From SB15 sp964639245 (GTDB taxonomy: Bacteria; Chloroflexota; Anaerolineae; Aggregatilineales; J027): DNA of 64,000 nucleotides. Of the stretch, positions 63,965 through 64,000 are shown piece after piece; position 1 is the first letter of the stretch; each line of letters opens with the position of its first letter. Below the pieces are notes generated by a model, which ran no database searches, was not told where the DNA came from, and worked only from the letters and a program-made list of their open reading frames with translations. The translations under genes were made by a program, and so were the position numbers. The stretch spans positions 99,481-163,480 of the forward strand of contig CAZXCU010000012.1 of the NCBI GenBank assembly GCA_964639245.1. Direction: 5' to 3'.

Positions 63965-64000
63965 ATTAAACAGGGTGTGTTAAACAGGATGTATCCTAGT

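Noticed and set aside
63964..64000. Restoring the missing C-terminus of the last PIN toxin
   Set aside because: Only 36 bp remain and no frame gives the expected GG-K-HDAN motif.

Overview
The window is a dense, gene-rich bacterial segment with no rRNA, tRNA or CRISPR array that I could see. Several features point to a member of the Chloroflexota, probably class Anaerolineae: LacI-controlled sugar ABC operons, DUF2723 and GT-C type membrane glycosyltransferases, many secreted beta-propeller and 'PCWWGI' type proteins, Uma2/DUF433/DUF5615 modules, GAAC-N4-GTTC (Gram-positive style) LexA-like boxes, and many GTAGGGACGG-type and CCCTCTCCC-type palindromic repeats. This assignment is inference from gene content. 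No marker gene was available.

Layout. 0-1.1 kb: end of a small membrane protein gene, a Nif11-like small protein and antitoxin debris. 1.1-8.1 kb: a carbohydrate utilisation locus with a LacI regulator that has its own operator, a solute-binding protein, two permeases (the second with an unusual triple-repeat extracytoplasmic insert) and a GH1 beta-glucosidase. There is no ABC ATPase, so a shared one is expected. 8.2-12.1 kb: a PadR regulator, ABC ATPase and FtsX-type permease operon, with tandem operators at the PadR start. 12.2-17.8 kb: a secreted RTX-like protein, then a tandem pair of paralogous five-TM proteins, one fused to a TIR domain, then a secreted lectin-like protein. 18-27 kb: heme oxygenase, methyltransferase, PAS histidine kinase, two large membrane glycosyltransferases, and a DUF11 protein with an LPATG-type anchor. 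27-34.6 kb: a PD40/FISUMP secreted protein between short direct repeats, a Uma2/DUF433/DUF5615 cluster, DedA, AT-rich secreted WD40 and unknown proteins, and RNase HIII. 34.7-39.5 kb: two paralogous cytosolic TPR histidine kinases around a sulfite-oxidase-like gene. 39.5-44.2 kb: VapBC, a DUF2723 glycosyltransferase, an O-antigen ligase-like protein and a DHFR-like reductase. 44.4-48.6 kb: small antitoxins, a cytoplasmic pullulanase and a divergent LacI regulator with a candidate operator between them. 48.6-53.7 kb: TatA, candidate noncoding transcripts, a LexA-boxed small operon, an NNMT-like methyltransferase, a CDF cation exporter, DinB and CspA. 53.9-55.8 kb: an AT-rich type II restriction-modification pair. 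55.8-64 kb: an inosose-dehydrogenase-like gene, toxin-antitoxin pairs, a degenerate MBL-fold protein, an MFS transporter, Nudix, PNPOx and IolE-like genes, and a truncated PIN toxin.

Genes that appear to work together: glycan degradation and uptake (LacI, ABC, GH1, PulA) feeds sugar catabolism, and the two inositol-type enzymes (55.8 and 61.9 kb) suggest inositol use. The membrane glycosyltransferases, O-antigen ligase and LPATG protein suggest cell-surface polymer assembly. Defence and stability functions are common: one R-M system, one TIR-membrane protein and about seven toxin-antitoxin modules or fragments. The most interesting targets are the TIR/five-TM tandem pair, the MalG-type permease with three extracytoplasmic repeats, and palindromic repeats read through in frame inside four membrane-protein genes.
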